Source: Staphylococcus delphini | Lineage (GTDB): Bacteria > Bacillota > Bacilli > Staphylococcales > Staphylococcaceae | Reading direction: 5' to 3' | DNA length: 64,000 bases | Assembly: GCF_900636325.1 (NCBI RefSeq) | Contig: NZ_LR134263.1 | Location: 1,984,001-2,048,000, forward strand | In this document: in pieces, positions 10,323 to 20,004 of the stretch | How the letters are laid out: every line of letters begins with the position of its first letter | Numbering within the stretch: the first letter of the stretch is position 1 | Program-made: the position numbers and the translations under genes | Notes under the pieces: generated by a model | What the model saw: only the letters and a program-made list of their open reading frames with translations | What the model was told of the DNA's origin: nothing | Databases searched by the model: none

Positions 10323-10729
10323 GTGTTTGTTTTATATTCTAAATTCAATCGTGTTTAGATGTTGTACCCTCTCACCTCTTTCAAGCAGATAAGGGATGTT
10401 TTTTAATACATATTGGATGAGAATTTTGTACGCTAAAATCTGGAGGAATGAGGGTGTGTCTCTTCAATTAAGCTACACTATCTCATTGATATTTTGTCCT
10501 TACTGAATTAACTTTGAAATATATTTAAGTTAATTTCGATATAGGCATTGTCGATGAGGGACCCCCTCTAAAATCTCAACCTTTTGCCAAAACCTGTAAC
10601 AAATGCCTCAGCACGTTCTCTTTACATGCAATCGATCCAACTCTTATATAGTCTGTTTTCTCGTTTGGATTATCTGGACTAAAAATGCGCCTTCCTTATG
10701 AATACACTTGAAAATTTTATCCCAACTCA
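10323..10729. other. Intergenic region, no intact gene; possible gene relic
   Basis: About 400 bases between palindromic copy 3 and the ptsI terminator. No intact coding sequence is visible. On the minus strand a stop-free stretch of 39 codons (10579-10695), with PDNPNEKTDYIRVG and CKENVLRHLLQVL, has protein-like composition but no start codon and is closed by stops on both sides. It could be a decayed gene fragment or chance. Confidence 0.3.
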
Positions 10730-10764
10730 AAAAGAGACTGAGCCGCAATGACTCAATCTCTTAT
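10730..10764 (-). terminator. Terminator after ptsHI
   Basis: On the minus strand AAGAGATTGAG pairs with CTCAGTCTCTT, followed by TTTTTG. It lies 13 bases past the ptsI stop. Confidence 0.85.
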
Positions 10765-10776
10765 TAGTTGATTCAA

Positions 10777-12498
10777 TTAAGCTTTTGTTGTTTTCGCTTT
10801 GACTAGGTCAACAACTTCATCAACAGTTGCACAATTTAATGCACGGTCTGCTAATTGTACCATTTCAGTACGGCTTAAATCTTTAATTTGACGACGTGCT
10901 TTTAAGATAGAAGTGGCACTCATTGAGAACTCATCTAATCCTAAACCAATTAATAATGGAATTGCTGTTTCGTCACCAGCCATTTCACCGCACATCCCTG
11001 TCCATTTGCCCTCTTGGTGAGATGCGTCAATCACTTGTTTAATTAAACGTAAGATTGATGGGTTGTATGGTTGGTAAAGATAAGAAACACGCTCTGACAT
11101 ACGGTCTGCAGCCATTGTATATTGAATTAAATCGTTTGTACCGATACTGAAGAAATCCACTTCTTTCGCAAATACATCTGCAAGTGCGGCTGTTGACGGA
11201 ATTTCAACCATGATACCTAATTCGATATCGTCGCTCACTTCTACGCCTTCTCGTTTCAAGTTTTCCTTTTCTTCAAGAAGTAACGCTTTCGCATCACGGA
11301 ACTCTTGAATTGTTGCCACCATTGGGAACATAATATTCAATTTACCGTATGCAGAAACTCTTAATAATGCACGTAATTGTGGACGGAAAATTTCAGGTTG
11401 ATCTAAGCATAAACGAATCGCACGGTATCCTAAGAATGGATTCATTTCTTCAGGTAAGTTTAAATATGGGAGCTCTTTGTCGCCACCGATATCTAATGTA
11501 CGTACGACAACGCGTTTACCTTCCATTGATTCGAGCACTTTTTTGTATGCTTCGAATTGCTCATCTTCAGTCGGCATGTTGTCGCGACCCATGTAAAGGA
11601 ACTCCGTACGATATAAACCGATACCTTCTGCGCCATTGTTATGCACACCTTCTAAATCGTTCGGTGTACCAATGTTCGCTGCAAGTTCAACTTCATGTCC
11701 ATCTAATGTTTTTGATGGTTCATCACGTAATTGTTTCAACGCTTCGCGATCTGCAAAGAAAGATTCACGCTTATGTTGATACGCTTTGATTTCATCGTCT
11801 GAAGGATTCACAATCACATCCCCTGTTAAACCGTCGACGATAACCATGTCCCCTTGTTGTACAGACTCAGAAATTGATTTTGTACCTACAACAGCAGGAA
11901 TCTCTAATGAACGACTCATAATTGCTGAATGTGAAGTACGACCACCAATGTTCGTAACGAATCCTTGAACATATTGTTTGTTTAACTGTGCAGTATCTGA
12001 TGGCGTCAAGTCGTGAGCCACAATGATGACGCTTTCATCGATGATACTCGGATTTGGTAATTCCACCCCTAAAATGTGCGCTAAAACACGTTTAGCTACG
12101 TCGCGGATATCCGCAGCACGTTCCTTCATATATTCGTTATCCATTGATTCGAAAATAGTAATGAAGTTTTGTGTCACTTCAGTTAATGCTTGAGGTGCAC
12201 TTGCGCTTTCATTTTTAATTTTCTCTTCAATCGGTTGAATTAACTCAGGATCATCTAAAACGAGTAAATGTGCGTCAAAGATAGCTGCTTTATCCGCACC
12301 TAATTGTTCCTCTGCATGATTACGAATTTTCGTTAATTCAATTTTAGAGTTGTTCAACGCCTCATTAAATTTTTGGACTTCCGCTTCCGGGTTGTCCGTT
12401 TTTTCGTTACTAAAACTTAAATCGGGTTCTACGAGCAGATACGCTTTGGCAATAGCAACACCATCAGAAGCTGCAATTCCCTTAATAATATTTGACAT
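10777..12498 (-). CDS. ptsI: Phosphoenolpyruvate-protein phosphotransferase (Enzyme I)
   Basis: First enzyme of the sugar phosphotransferase system; it takes phosphate from phosphoenolpyruvate and passes it to HPr. The 573-residue protein has the N-terminal domain, the phosphohistidine motif [10 protein letters not shown] with His190, and the C-terminal PEP-binding barrel with the active-site segment containing GMCGEMAGD near residue 500. Its ATG at 12498 touches the ptsH stop by one base, so the two genes are coupled. A strong terminator follows. Confidence 0.97.
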   Translation of the reverse strand: MSNIIKGIAASDGVAIAKAYLLVEPDLSFSNEKTDNPEAEVQKFNEALNNSKIELTKIRNHAEEQLGADKAAIFDAHLLVLDDPELIQPIEEKIKNESASAPQALTEVTQNFITIFESMDNEYMKERAADIRDVAKRVLAHILGVELPNPSIIDESVIIVAHDLTPSDTAQLNKQYVQGFVTNIGGRTSHSAIMSRSLEIPAVVGTKSISESVQQGDMVIVDGLTGDVIVNPSDDEIKAYQHKRESFFADREALKQLRDEPSKTLDGHEVELAANIGTPNDLEGVHNNGAEGIGLYRTEFLYMGRDNMPTEDEQFEAYKKVLESMEGKRVVVRTLDIGGDKELPYLNLPEEMNPFLGYRAIRLCLDQPEIFRPQLRALLRVSAYGKLNIMFPMVATIQEFRDAKALLLEEKENLKREGVEVSDDIELGIMVEIPSTAALADVFAKEVDFFSIGTNDLIQYTMAADRMSERVSYLYQPYNPSILRLIKQVIDASHQEGKWTGMCGEMAGDETAIPLLIGLGLDEFSMSATSILKARRQIKDLSRTEMVQLADRALNCATVDEVVDLVKAKTTKA

Positions 12499-12764
12499 TA
12501 TTTTGTTAATCCTTCTTTTGATAATACTTCAGTGATTGCGTCGATTGCGTCTTTTTCATCGCTACCGTCAGCATAAATTGTAATTTCTGCGTCTTTACCC
12601 ACACCTAAGCTCATAACACCCATGATCGATTTTAAGTTAACTTTTTTACCGTTATACTCTAATTGAATATCTGAATCGAATTTTGAAGCTGTTTGAACAA
12701 GCATTGTTGCAGGGCGTGCGTGAATACCTGTTTCGTCAATAATTACATATGATTGTTGTTCCAT
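12498..12764 (-). CDS. ptsH: Phosphocarrier protein HPr
   Basis: Carries phosphate from Enzyme I to sugar-specific EII proteins, and as the HPr(Ser-P) form is the corepressor of CcpA. The 88-residue protein has the active-site motif GIHARPAT with His15 and the regulatory site around Ser46 ([10 protein letters not shown]), the target of HPr kinase. It is the first gene of ptsHI; its promoter lies in 12765-12927. Confidence 0.98.
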   Translation of the reverse strand: MEQQSYVIIDETGIHARPATMLVQTASKFDSDIQLEYNGKKVNLKSIMGVMSLGVGKDAEITIYADGSDEKDAIDAITEVLSKEGLTK

Positions 12765-12927
12765 CTGTCATCTTACTCCTTCTACTTCTAGATTTACTAG
12801 CATAAATTATATTTAACTTCGCTACATAGCATTACATTACCAAATTCTATAGTTAAATTCAATTCGTAAATGCCTCGCTATCTCATTTTTAACGGCATTC
12901 ATAATGATTTGTGAATTTTTTTACATG

Positions 12928-13458
12928 CTACAATAATGATTTTACTACATTTTCGCATTTTTGAATATGGTCTTTGCCGACTTTAACCATAAAATAATAA
13001 CTAATCGATGCTGACACAGCTTGTCCTACAATCGGGAACCAGCGTGTTTGTTTCGCAGCAGTTCGCTTAGCTACATCGCGTATAAAAACTTTCAGCAAAC
13101 CGCTCGACACTTTTTTACCAATTAATTGGCTGCCTTGAATACCCGCTGCCATTAAGATACGGTTTTTCATGTCATCACTCATTTGGTTCACTTGTTGATG
13201 ATCTAAACCGTAAATTTTATTCACATCTTCAATGACGTCGCGCATCAATTTCATGTCCATCCCAAAGTCAAATCCTGGTATTGGCACAACAGTTGCACCT
13301 GAAGATAACAGCGCCTTTTTTCTCACTAGCGCTTCTGCACGTTCACGTCTTGCACGTATCTCTTGTTCTGACGTCGGTAGCGCGTCTTTTCGATTAATCG
13401 TTTCAATATCTAATACTTTATTACCTAATGTTTCAGAAATTTTTTGTTTAAAATTCAT
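12928..13458 (-). CDS. DUF697/YcjF-like protein
   Basis: A 176-residue protein that I assign only loosely. The central stretch VVPIPGFDFGMDMKLMRDV (about residues 57-75) followed by IYGLDH resembles DUF697/YcjF-type membrane-associated domains, and a second hydrophobic patch (GQAVSASISYYFMV, about 145-160) resembles the C-terminal part of that family. The N-terminus is charged and helical. It is widely conserved beside ptsHI in staphylococci, as I recall, but its function is unknown. It is transcribed in the same direction as ptsH and the methyltransferase gene, with 61 bases to the latter. Confidence 0.6.
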   Translation of the reverse strand: MNFKQKISETLGNKVLDIETINRKDALPTSEQEIRARRERAEALVRKKALLSSGATVVPIPGFDFGMDMKLMRDVIEDVNKIYGLDHQQVNQMSDDMKNRILMAAGIQGSQLIGKKVSSGLLKVFIRDVAKRTAAKQTRWFPIVGQAVSASISYYFMVKVGKDHIQKCENVVKSLL

Positions 13459-13519
13459 CTTCCATACTCACCTCATTATGAAAATCCTTCACATCTATAC
13501 CCCTTTTGAACCCTTTTTA

Positions 13520-14689
13520 CTACTTGATTGTAATAAAAATAACTTTTAAATACTTCGACGGTTTATAGTGTGGATGTGTTTTAAAATCTTTTGGCAAGCC
13601 CATGACTTCATTCATTTCATATGTGAACCCTTGCTTTTCAATCGTTTGTTTGACCATATTTTTAAATGCCTTTAGCGTATAAGCACTATGGTTCGTACTC
13701 AACACAAGACTGCCACCTGGGTTCAAAATACTGAGTGCACCTTCAATTAACTTGTCATAGTCTTTTGTTACAGAAAACGTCTTCTTTTTATTACGGGCAA
13801 AACTCGGTGGATCGATGACAATCGTATCGTAGCTCAAGCCATGGCGTAGTGCGTATTTGTAGTAATCGAACGTATCCATCACGTAAATATGTTGTGATTT
13901 AGGATCGATACCATTTAAACCAAAGTTCTCTTCAGTCAACTGACGTGAGCGATTAGCCAAGTCCACACTCGTTGTTTGACTGTCAGCTGTTGCAGCGATA
14001 ACCGAAAATGCCCCTGTATAACTGAATAAATTGAGTAATTGGCGTCCTTTAGCATAATAATCTCTAATCTTTTTACGCACTTCTTTTTGGTCTAAGAAAA
14101 TCCCCGTCATCGGACCGTCATCAAGGTGTACATTGTAAAATGTGAAATTTTCTTCAACGACAATCGGAAATTCCGGTGTTGTCCCCGCTACAAAACCACC
14201 TTCAATAGATTGATGTTTAAAACGCGTTTTTTCATAAATAGACGTATAATCAAAAATATTTTGAATCGCACTCACAATCTGTTGACGAAAACGATAAATG
14301 CCTTCTGAGTACCATTGAATTAATAAGTGGCCATCATAGTTGTCAATCGTGAGACCCCCCACACCATCGCCTTCACCATTAAATAAACGAAATGCATTGG
14401 TACCTTCAATTTGATAGTAATACTGACGAACTTCGAGCGCTTGTGCGAATAACTGCTCAAAAAACGCTTGATCAATCGCTTCACCTTCTTGATATGTCAA
14501 TACCCAACCTAATCCTTTGTGTTGACGGCCTACATAACAAGTCGCGATATAGACGTGTGTTGAAGTTAGCAGATGAAAGACATCCCCTTCTTCTAATTGA
14601 TCGTGCTGGAATAAATCCGCTTCCTCCACAAGTGGGTACTGATTGAAATATTTTTCTTCTTTACCTTTATTCAAAATAGCTGTCTTCAT
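13520..14689 (-). CDS. Class I SAM-dependent rRNA large-subunit methyltransferase (RlmI-like)
   Basis: A 389-residue RNA methyltransferase. The first ~70 residues look like the PUA-type RNA-binding domain of the RlmI/RlmK family, followed by the central EEHEE-like region and a Rossmann-fold SAM domain (about 200-389). Family features include LLNLFSYTGAFS (SAM motif I, about residue 218) and VIDPPSFAR (motif IV, about 292). E. coli RlmI modifies C1962 of 23S rRNA; the staphylococcal protein could have another target, possibly that of the recently described RlmQ. I cannot separate these from sequence alone. Confidence 0.85.
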   Translation of the reverse strand: MKTAILNKGKEEKYFNQYPLVEEADLFQHDQLEEGDVFHLLTSTHVYIATCYVGRQHKGLGWVLTYQEGEAIDQAFFEQLFAQALEVRQYYYQIEGTNAFRLFNGEGDGVGGLTIDNYDGHLLIQWYSEGIYRFRQQIVSAIQNIFDYTSIYEKTRFKHQSIEGGFVAGTTPEFPIVVEENFTFYNVHLDDGPMTGIFLDQKEVRKKIRDYYAKGRQLLNLFSYTGAFSVIAATADSQTTSVDLANRSRQLTEENFGLNGIDPKSQHIYVMDTFDYYKYALRHGLSYDTIVIDPPSFARNKKKTFSVTKDYDKLIEGALSILNPGGSLVLSTNHSAYTLKAFKNMVKQTIEKQGFTYEMNEVMGLPKDFKTHPHYKPSKYLKVIFITIK

Positions 14690-14850
14690 TTTATCAGCCT
14701 TTCTTTTCTTATCATTATTCTGATTTTAACACGTATAGGCGTTCAAACAAACTGTCGTCCTAGTTCATAATACATGCGCTTTCTTCTGAACATGCGAATT
14801 ATAATTTTCGTTTTGAAGCATACCCGTTTTTAAGTATTACAGAAACATAC

Positions 14851-14990
14851 GATTGCCGTCTTGGACTCGCGTTCCCAGGGGCTGAACCTTCAACTAACCA
14901 ACGCTTTGATTGAACTGTTACATTTGTTGAAAGCGTTGGTGGATTTTCCGGTTCAGCTGATCCCTCGGGAGTCTCGTCCATCCGGCAATC
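14851..14990. repeat. Palindromic intergenic element, copy 4
   Basis: About 140 bases centred near 14920. GATTGCCG (14851) pairs with CGGCAATC (14983-14990), GGACTCGCGTTCCCAGGGGC with the segment containing GATCCCTCGGGAGTCTCGTC, GCTGAACC with GGTTCAGC, and CCAACGCTTT with AAAGCGTTGG. It is almost identical to copy 5 at 33.6 kb. It lies between auxA and the methyltransferase gene, which run in the same direction, so this copy is not in a convergent gap. Confidence 0.88.
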
Positions 14991-15238
14991 TTCTGCGTTT
15001 AAAGCTTGAAGGAGTTTAACTTTTAGCGCTACCAGTATGTATTTGAAGTACCGAATGATATGGAAGGATAAGTAAAAATCCTACTTTAGCGGTGTCCAAA
15101 TTATTTTTCATACCTTCCATAAATAATGATTTCTTACTCAACTTTAACTATAAAACTACTCTATATGTATCAGCTTTGTATGACACGCGATGTTAAATTA
15201 CAAATCTGTCACCTGGTCCCCTACTTTCACGCATCAAA

Positions 15239-15285
15239 AAAAAAAACGGAACAGGGCGATTTAAGTCACCTTGCTCCGTTTAATA
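15239..15285 (-). terminator. Terminator after auxA
   Basis: An imperfect hairpin read on the minus strand (AACGGAGCAAGGTGACTT with AAATCGCCCTGTTCCGTT) followed by a run of at least ten T residues. It is about 260 bases beyond the auxA stop, the only good terminator there. Confidence 0.7.
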
Positions 15286-15542
15286 AATTTACTATAGATG
15301 AAATTGTTCAGCCGTTGAAAAGACCTACTGCGCTAGTGCGATGAGCCAAATATATTGCATAAACCCGACTTCCCTGTAGAAATGATAACAAGTAGCTCAG
15401 TTCACATAGATTAATCATTCTCTTAGCGTATACATCCACATCATTAATCATAAAATGGTGCAGATCAATGACGCGAATGTTCAACTGTACGCATCAAGTA
15501 AGTGGATCAATTTTTGTTTGGTCTCTTTCTTATGTTTCAAGT
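15286..15542. other. Long 3' region of auxA
   Basis: No gene or strong structure seen. If the terminator at 15239-15285 is the one used, this is a ~260-base 3' untranslated region. Confidence 0.35.
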
Positions 15543-16877
15543 TTAATGACGTTTTTGTATTTTGATATGAACAGGTTGTCTCAATTGTAAGACGAACGCG
15601 ACAATGGCTGGTACTAACATTAATACGAGAATTGGCGTAATGAAAATGGATAATAATAGCCCGTGGAACAAAATTACAATGTATTCCGTTAACAATTTGA
15701 AGAATAAAATACTGATCATGAAAAGTTGTAAATAGTAATACTTACCTCTTAACATGCGCACTACTGTTGTAAAAATAAAGACAATCGCCACAATGAGTAA
15801 TAACAGTAAGCTCACCCATTCGTAAACATATTGTGTTTGAGATAACTGCCAGTCCCCTGACATAAATAGCGCATTACGGTTATTGAACTCTAGTAATATA
15901 AAGAATAACAGAATCACGCCACAAGCAATCATGACATAATTGCGGTTCAACCATTTCGGTCTTATTTTAAGAAACATCGGAATGTCATCTTCCTCTAATT
16001 TAGCCCATGAAAACCATTTTTTTCCAAGTGATTCTCGTTTTTGGCGTAACTTCTCTAAATCAATACTACGGCGTGTGCGATGTGAAATACCGTGCGTGAA
16101 TTCAGCCGTACGATCTTGAAAGTCTTTGAAATGGTTTTTAGAAGTATTCGTAAATTGATACTTTTTACTTCTTGAATACGCATTCGCTTCACCAGTGATT
16201 TCTTCTTCAGACACTGGTAATGAACGACGTAAAAAGAGAAAATTCCATACTGCCATTTGTCCTATCAACCATAAAACTACAAAAAATGTATTAATACTCA
16301 GAACGTCAATCGAAGCAACATCTTTCGCTTCAATACGGGCATAAAGCGCAATTTGTGTAATAATATAACAAAGCCCATAACTGAATATAATCCATAAATA
16401 ATGTTCTTTACGGTGCAATGGATTTAGTTCGTCTTTGTATGCGATATAACCAATATGTACAAGAAATGGAATAATAAAAATAAATGCGCTCCAACCATAA
16501 ACTTGCGACATAAAAATTAATGTTAATACGAAGAAAATAATGCCGACGAGTAAAAATAATATTGAAATGTCATAATCAAATCGTGTTGTATTCGTTAATG
16601 TCCGACCAATAAAAATCATTAAAATTCCAAACAATAAAATGACAATACCGCTCGCAAGTGGAATGTCACCAATATATTGACTCATGACTCGAATGATTTC
16701 ATTAAAGAATGCCATAATAAAATCCCACAAATTGTCGATATTTGTACTCGGTTGTTTGCCTGACTTAAACTGTTCAATAAGTGGAATATTAAAAAAAATA
16801 ATGATGCTTAATAAAATTGAAAGCACACCGATAATATAGCTATAAATCACTTCGGTGTATTTGTTTAACAAAGACAT
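15543..16877 (-). CDS. auxA: Lipoteichoic acid stability factor AuxA
   Basis: Polytopic membrane protein, 444 residues, with about ten hydrophobic segments in two groups (residues 10-215 and 315-440) separated by a charged cytoplasmic loop of ~100 residues rich in Arg, Lys and Ser. Size, topology and place between ykoE and the ptsHI region match S. aureus AuxA, reported to stabilise lipoteichoic acid and affect beta-lactam tolerance. No catalytic motif is visible. Identity rests on synteny and architecture, so it is good but not certain. Confidence 0.8.
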   Translation of the reverse strand: MSLLNKYTEVIYSYIIGVLSILLSIIIFFNIPLIEQFKSGKQPSTNIDNLWDFIMAFFNEIIRVMSQYIGDIPLASGIVILLFGILMIFIGRTLTNTTRFDYDISILFLLVGIIFFVLTLIFMSQVYGWSAFIFIIPFLVHIGYIAYKDELNPLHRKEHYLWIIFSYGLCYIITQIALYARIEAKDVASIDVLSINTFFVVLWLIGQMAVWNFLFLRRSLPVSEEEITGEANAYSRSKKYQFTNTSKNHFKDFQDRTAEFTHGISHRTRRSIDLEKLRQKRESLGKKWFSWAKLEEDDIPMFLKIRPKWLNRNYVMIACGVILLFFILLEFNNRNALFMSGDWQLSQTQYVYEWVSLLLLLIVAIVFIFTTVVRMLRGKYYYLQLFMISILFFKLLTEYIVILFHGLLLSIFITPILVLMLVPAIVAFVLQLRQPVHIKIQKRH

Positions 16878-17177
16878 CCTCTCACCTCAAAGCTATTATA
16901 TACGACCTCTTGTCACCTGTCTTTATATTTCAAAAATATCAGTCTTCAGAATGACCTATACATTTAATTCATAATACCATAATAAAACGGATTGATTTTC
17001 AGTTTCAAATATCTTAATTATCTATGTGTTATTTTCACATTAAAATTGATGCGTTAAGTATATCAAAATTCATTTACTTTTATACGAAAACAGGAGATAA
17101 ATATTTAATATATCGCTGTAGCTAGGTGCATGTGATGTCAAAGCCTCATTTCTATTTACATTTAATGAAGTGACGAT

Positions 17178-17203
17178 GTTTAGGTTGTGCACAGAAAGGT
17201 TAT
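17178..17203 (+). promoter_or_regulatory. SigB-type promoter
   Basis: GTTTAG at 17178-17183, a 14-base spacer, then GGTTAT at 17198-17203. This fits the general-stress sigma factor consensus (GTTTAA, 12-15 bases, GGGTAT) with one mismatch in each box. It stands about 38 bases ahead of the CsbD-like start, a suitable 5' leader length. Confidence 0.65.
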
Positions 17204-17241
17204 ATTGAGGATACAAACAATTTGAAAGGTAGGCGTTAGCA

Positions 17242-17373
17242 ATGGCTGAAAAAGATATTAAAAAAGCTGCAGAACAAGCGAAAGATAAAGAAAAAGAATT
17301 GAAAGATAAAACTGAAGATGCGAAAGACGGTGCAGAGAAAACGAAAGATGATATTCAAAAAACGTTTGAGTAA
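17242..17373 (+). CDS. CsbD-like/small charged stress protein, 43 residues
   Basis: A 43-residue, very hydrophilic helix-forming protein starting MAEKDIKKAAEQ and made largely of Lys, Glu, Asp and Ala. It has a ribosome site (GAAAGG), a SigB-type promoter and its own terminator, which together make a convincing complete gene despite its size. Composition and the Lys/Asp repeats recall CsbD-type general stress proteins, but it is shorter than the usual ~60 residues and lacks a clear GxxK signature, so family membership is tentative. Confidence 0.75.
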   Translation: MAEKDIKKAAEQAKDKEKELKDKTEDAKDGAEKTKDDIQKTFE

Positions 17374-17398
17374 TCTTTAGTTTTTGTTTGATGTGTGA

Positions 17399-17432
17399 GG
17401 AATGGGCTGATTATCGCCTATTCCTTTTTTTC
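17399..17432 (+). terminator. Terminator after the small stress gene
   Basis: GGAATGGGC pairs with GCCTATTCC around a six-base loop, then TTTTTTT. It is 25 bases past the stop codon. Confidence 0.85.
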
Positions 17433-17742
17433 GTTTTAAAGTATTGCTTTATGTTGAAGGTGTTGGCATTGTTTAACCAGCTTAATCCTTACATTCTTTT
17501 TTAACTCATTTTGACATAGACAGCGAAAGATTTTGAAAACTACGACTAGTGTTTTTCTTCAAATACTGTTTTTTATTCATACGCACGCATGTTGCATTGA
17601 TCTAAAATTCATTTGGGGCACTGTCGTTTCCTTCTTTACGCATATGAACGCACAGTGAGGTCTTTCGTGTTCATTTTTCCAATATATGCATTTTTGATGG
17701 TTTGTAGTTTTTCAAATTTTGAATCATCAGTCGTTTGAAACC

Positions 17743-17771
17743 TTGACTTTTCAATATTCTAGGTGTACATT
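17743..17771 (+). promoter_or_regulatory. Promoter of the thiamine transporter operon
   Basis: TTGACT (17743-17748), 17-base spacer, TACATT (17766-17771). Transcription would begin near 17778, just ahead of the TPP riboswitch. The preceding 310 bases (17433-17742) hold no gene I can see. Confidence 0.6.
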
Positions 17772-17792
17772 GACATTATCAATTAAATACGC

Positions 17793-17875
17793 ACACTAGG
17801 GGTGTGAAAGCTGAGATGAGGTGTCACCTCAAACCCTTTGAACCTGAACTAGATGATACTAGCGTAGGAAAGTGT
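17793..17875 (+). ncRNA. TPP (thiamine pyrophosphate) riboswitch
   Basis: Contains the conserved THI-element core: CTGAGATGAG (17811-17820), ACCCTTTGAACCTGA (17833-17847) and the GATACTAGCGTAGGAAAG block. The ends ACACT (17793-17797) and AGTGT (17871-17875) form the P1 stem. It controls the ykoEDC transporter genes by binding intracellular thiamine pyrophosphate. Confidence 0.95.
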
Positions 17876-17952
17876 TTTGTTATGATATGAATATTGTGCG
17901 GTGGACTTTGTCTGTCATTCCAATAACGTATCCATAGATCAATGAGCACATG

Positions 17953-17996
17953 ATGCGCCTATCTTCAGTTTAAGATATGCGTATTTTTTTAATTTT
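17953..17996 (+). terminator. Riboswitch-controlled terminator
   Basis: A stem of TGCGCCTATCTT with AAGATATGCG followed by ATTTTTTTAATTTTT ends two bases before the ykoE ribosome site GGGAGG. This position makes premature transcription termination the expected output of the TPP riboswitch: bound ligand should favour this hairpin and shut off ykoEDC. Confidence 0.85.
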
Positions 17997-18012
17997 TGGG
18001 AGGAATTTACAT

Positions 18013-18588
18013 ATGAAAAAAGGCTTAACGTTGTCAGACATCCTCGTCACTGTACTCGTATCCGTGATCTTTGCAGTGATTTATAATTTATGGTGGGCTG
18101 TCACAAATACTTTACAGCCATTAGGTTTACATCTTGATCAATTGATGTATGGGATGTGGTTTAGTGCTGCAGTCGTTGCATATCTCATTATTCCTAAAAT
18201 GGGGATTGCATTGTTAGCTGAATTTGCTGCAGGTGCGGGTGAAACAATTATGATGGGACGTTTTGATATCCCTACAATTATTTACGCTTTACTCCAAGGT
18301 TTGGCGTGTGAGATTATTTTTGCGATTTTCCGCTACAAATCACGTGCTTTTATGGTTGCTGTCCTTGCAGGTATGGCAGCCGCAGTCATTAGTTTACCTA
18401 TAGACTGGTACTATGGTTACTTAAATGAAGTTGCGACTTGGAACTTAATTCTATTGATTGCTTTTCGTATTATCAGTGGTGCTGTATTAGCCGGTGTGTT
18501 CCCATACATACTCGTTAAGGCATTGGATCAGACTGGTGTAACCAAACTGTTTCGACCTGCTTCAAAAGACGATTACGATGCATTATAA
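18013..18588 (+). CDS. ykoE: ECF transporter substrate-binding subunit for thiamine/HMP
   Basis: Integral membrane S-component, 191 residues, with about five to six hydrophobic helices. It binds the thiamine precursor hydroxymethylpyrimidine or thiamine and delivers it to the ECF energising module encoded next. The TPP riboswitch and the ykoD and ykoC partners directly downstream fix the assignment. The ATG at 18013 follows GGGAGG; a longer in-frame reading from 17977 would begin inside the terminator and is rejected. Confidence 0.9.
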   Translation: MKKGLTLSDILVTVLVSVIFAVIYNLWWAVTNTLQPLGLHLDQLMYGMWFSAAVVAYLIIPKMGIALLAEFAAGAGETIMMGRFDIPTIIYALLQGLACEIIFAIFRYKSRAFMVAVLAGMAAAVISLPIDWYYGYLNEVATWNLILLIAFRIISGAVLAGVFPYILVKALDQTGVTKLFRPASKDDYDAL

Positions 18589-18600
18589 GGGTGACTTATC

Positions 18601-20004
18601 GTGTTAAAAGTTAAAAATTTACGTTTAAAATACCCGAGTGCAGATTATAAAATTTTTGACGGGATTGACGTAGAAATCAAAGATAAAGAAAAAGTGCTTT
18701 TACTTGGGCCATCTGGTTCGGGTAAAAGTACGTTACTCAATGTGTTAAGTGGCATTGTGCCGAACTTAATTGATTTACCAATGAAATATGATGCATTAGA
18801 AATAGCTGACAATTCAGGTGTCATTTTCCAAGACCCGGATTCGCAGTTTTGTATGCCACAAGTGAATGAAGAGTTAGCCTTCATTTTAGAAAACCAACAC
18901 ATTCCGCGTCACGACATGGACCGCCGTATTCATGAAGCATTAAACTATGTCGGTCTGGATGTAAATCCAAAGCAACGTATTCATCAATTGAGCGGCGGTA
19001 TGAAACAAAAATTAGCGATTGCGGGAACGTTACTTCAAGGGGCAGATACATTGTTTCTCGACGAACCGACTGCGATGTTAGATGTAGAAGCGACCGAAAA
19101 TTTATGGAATCTTTTAAAGGATTTGTGGGAGGACAAGACGGTACTGATTGTCGAACATAAGGTGGAACATATTTGGCAACATGTCGATCGTGTCATACTG
19201 ATGAATCATCACGGCCATATTATCCAACAAGGCACGCCTGAATATATTATGTCGCATTACGAAGCTTTATTAAGTGAGTACGGTGTGTGGCATCCAAAAG
19301 CTTGGTCGCATGCACCTATGCCCCAGCATCCCGTTCAATCTACTACTCAAAATTTTCATTTTTCATTCGAACAAGGCGCGATACAAAGGGGTCGTCGTAC
19401 ATTATATGAAGTAGACGCATTACATATTGGACCTGGAGAATGGATAACCCTCACCGGGAAAAATGGATCAGGTAAGACATCGCTGTTAGAGTCGATGATG
19501 CAATTGATACGTTATAAGGGGCACATGCATTACGGCGGGCAGAAATTAACTAAAATTAAAGATGCCGCGCAACATATGTTTTTAGTGTATCAAAATCCTG
19601 AACTGCAATTTATACAAAATAGTGTGTTTGATGAAATATGGGTTAATTATCACCATATGGACCCTGAACACGCGAAAGCAAAAACTGCAGAAATGTTAGC
19701 ACTGCTTGATTTGGAGCACGTATCGAGCCAACACCCATTTGAACTCTCTATGGGTCAAAAACGTCGACTGAGTGTCGCTACCGCATTAAGTACCAATGCA
19801 GATATTATTTTATTAGATGAACCGACATTTGGCTTAGACAGTCATAACACGTTTAAATTAATTGAATTGTTCCAAAGCCGCATTGCGCAAGGTCAGACGA
19901 TTTTAATGGTCACGCATGACGCACATATTATCGAACGTTACCCTACTCGTCGGATAGAAGTCAAAGAAGGCAAACTCTATGAAGTCGAGGAGGTGCGCAC
20001 ATGA
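18601..20004 (+). CDS. ykoD: ECF transporter fused double ATPase
   Basis: Energises thiamine/HMP uptake. The 467-residue protein is a tandem fusion of two ABC ATPases. The first has Walker A GPSGSGKST (36-44), signature LSGGMKQK and Walker B LFLDEP; the second begins near residue 260 with Walker A TGKNGSGKT, signature ELSMGQKRR and Walker B IILLDEP. The second signature (LSMGQ) departs from LSGGQ. GTG start, 12 bases after ykoE; its stop overlaps the ykoC start by four bases. Confidence 0.93.
   Translation: MLKVKNLRLKYPSADYKIFDGIDVEIKDKEKVLLLGPSGSGKSTLLNVLSGIVPNLIDLPMKYDALEIADNSGVIFQDPDSQFCMPQVNEELAFILENQHIPRHDMDRRIHEALNYVGLDVNPKQRIHQLSGGMKQKLAIAGTLLQGADTLFLDEPTAMLDVEATENLWNLLKDLWEDKTVLIVEHKVEHIWQHVDRVILMNHHGHIIQQGTPEYIMSHYEALLSEYGVWHPKAWSHAPMPQHPVQSTTQNFHFSFEQGAIQRGRRTLYEVDALHIGPGEWITLTGKNGSGKTSLLESMMQLIRYKGHMHYGGQKLTKIKDAAQHMFLVYQNPELQFIQNSVFDEIWVNYHHMDPEHAKAKTAEMLALLDLEHVSSQHPFELSMGQKRRLSVATALSTNADIILLDEPTFGLDSHNTFKLIELFQSRIAQGQTILMVTHDAHIIERYPTRRIEVKEGKLYEVEEVRT

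Noticed and set aside
15126..15344. 72-residue frame over the auxA terminator
   Set aside because: It spans a poly-A run and terminator hairpin, with no ribosome site.
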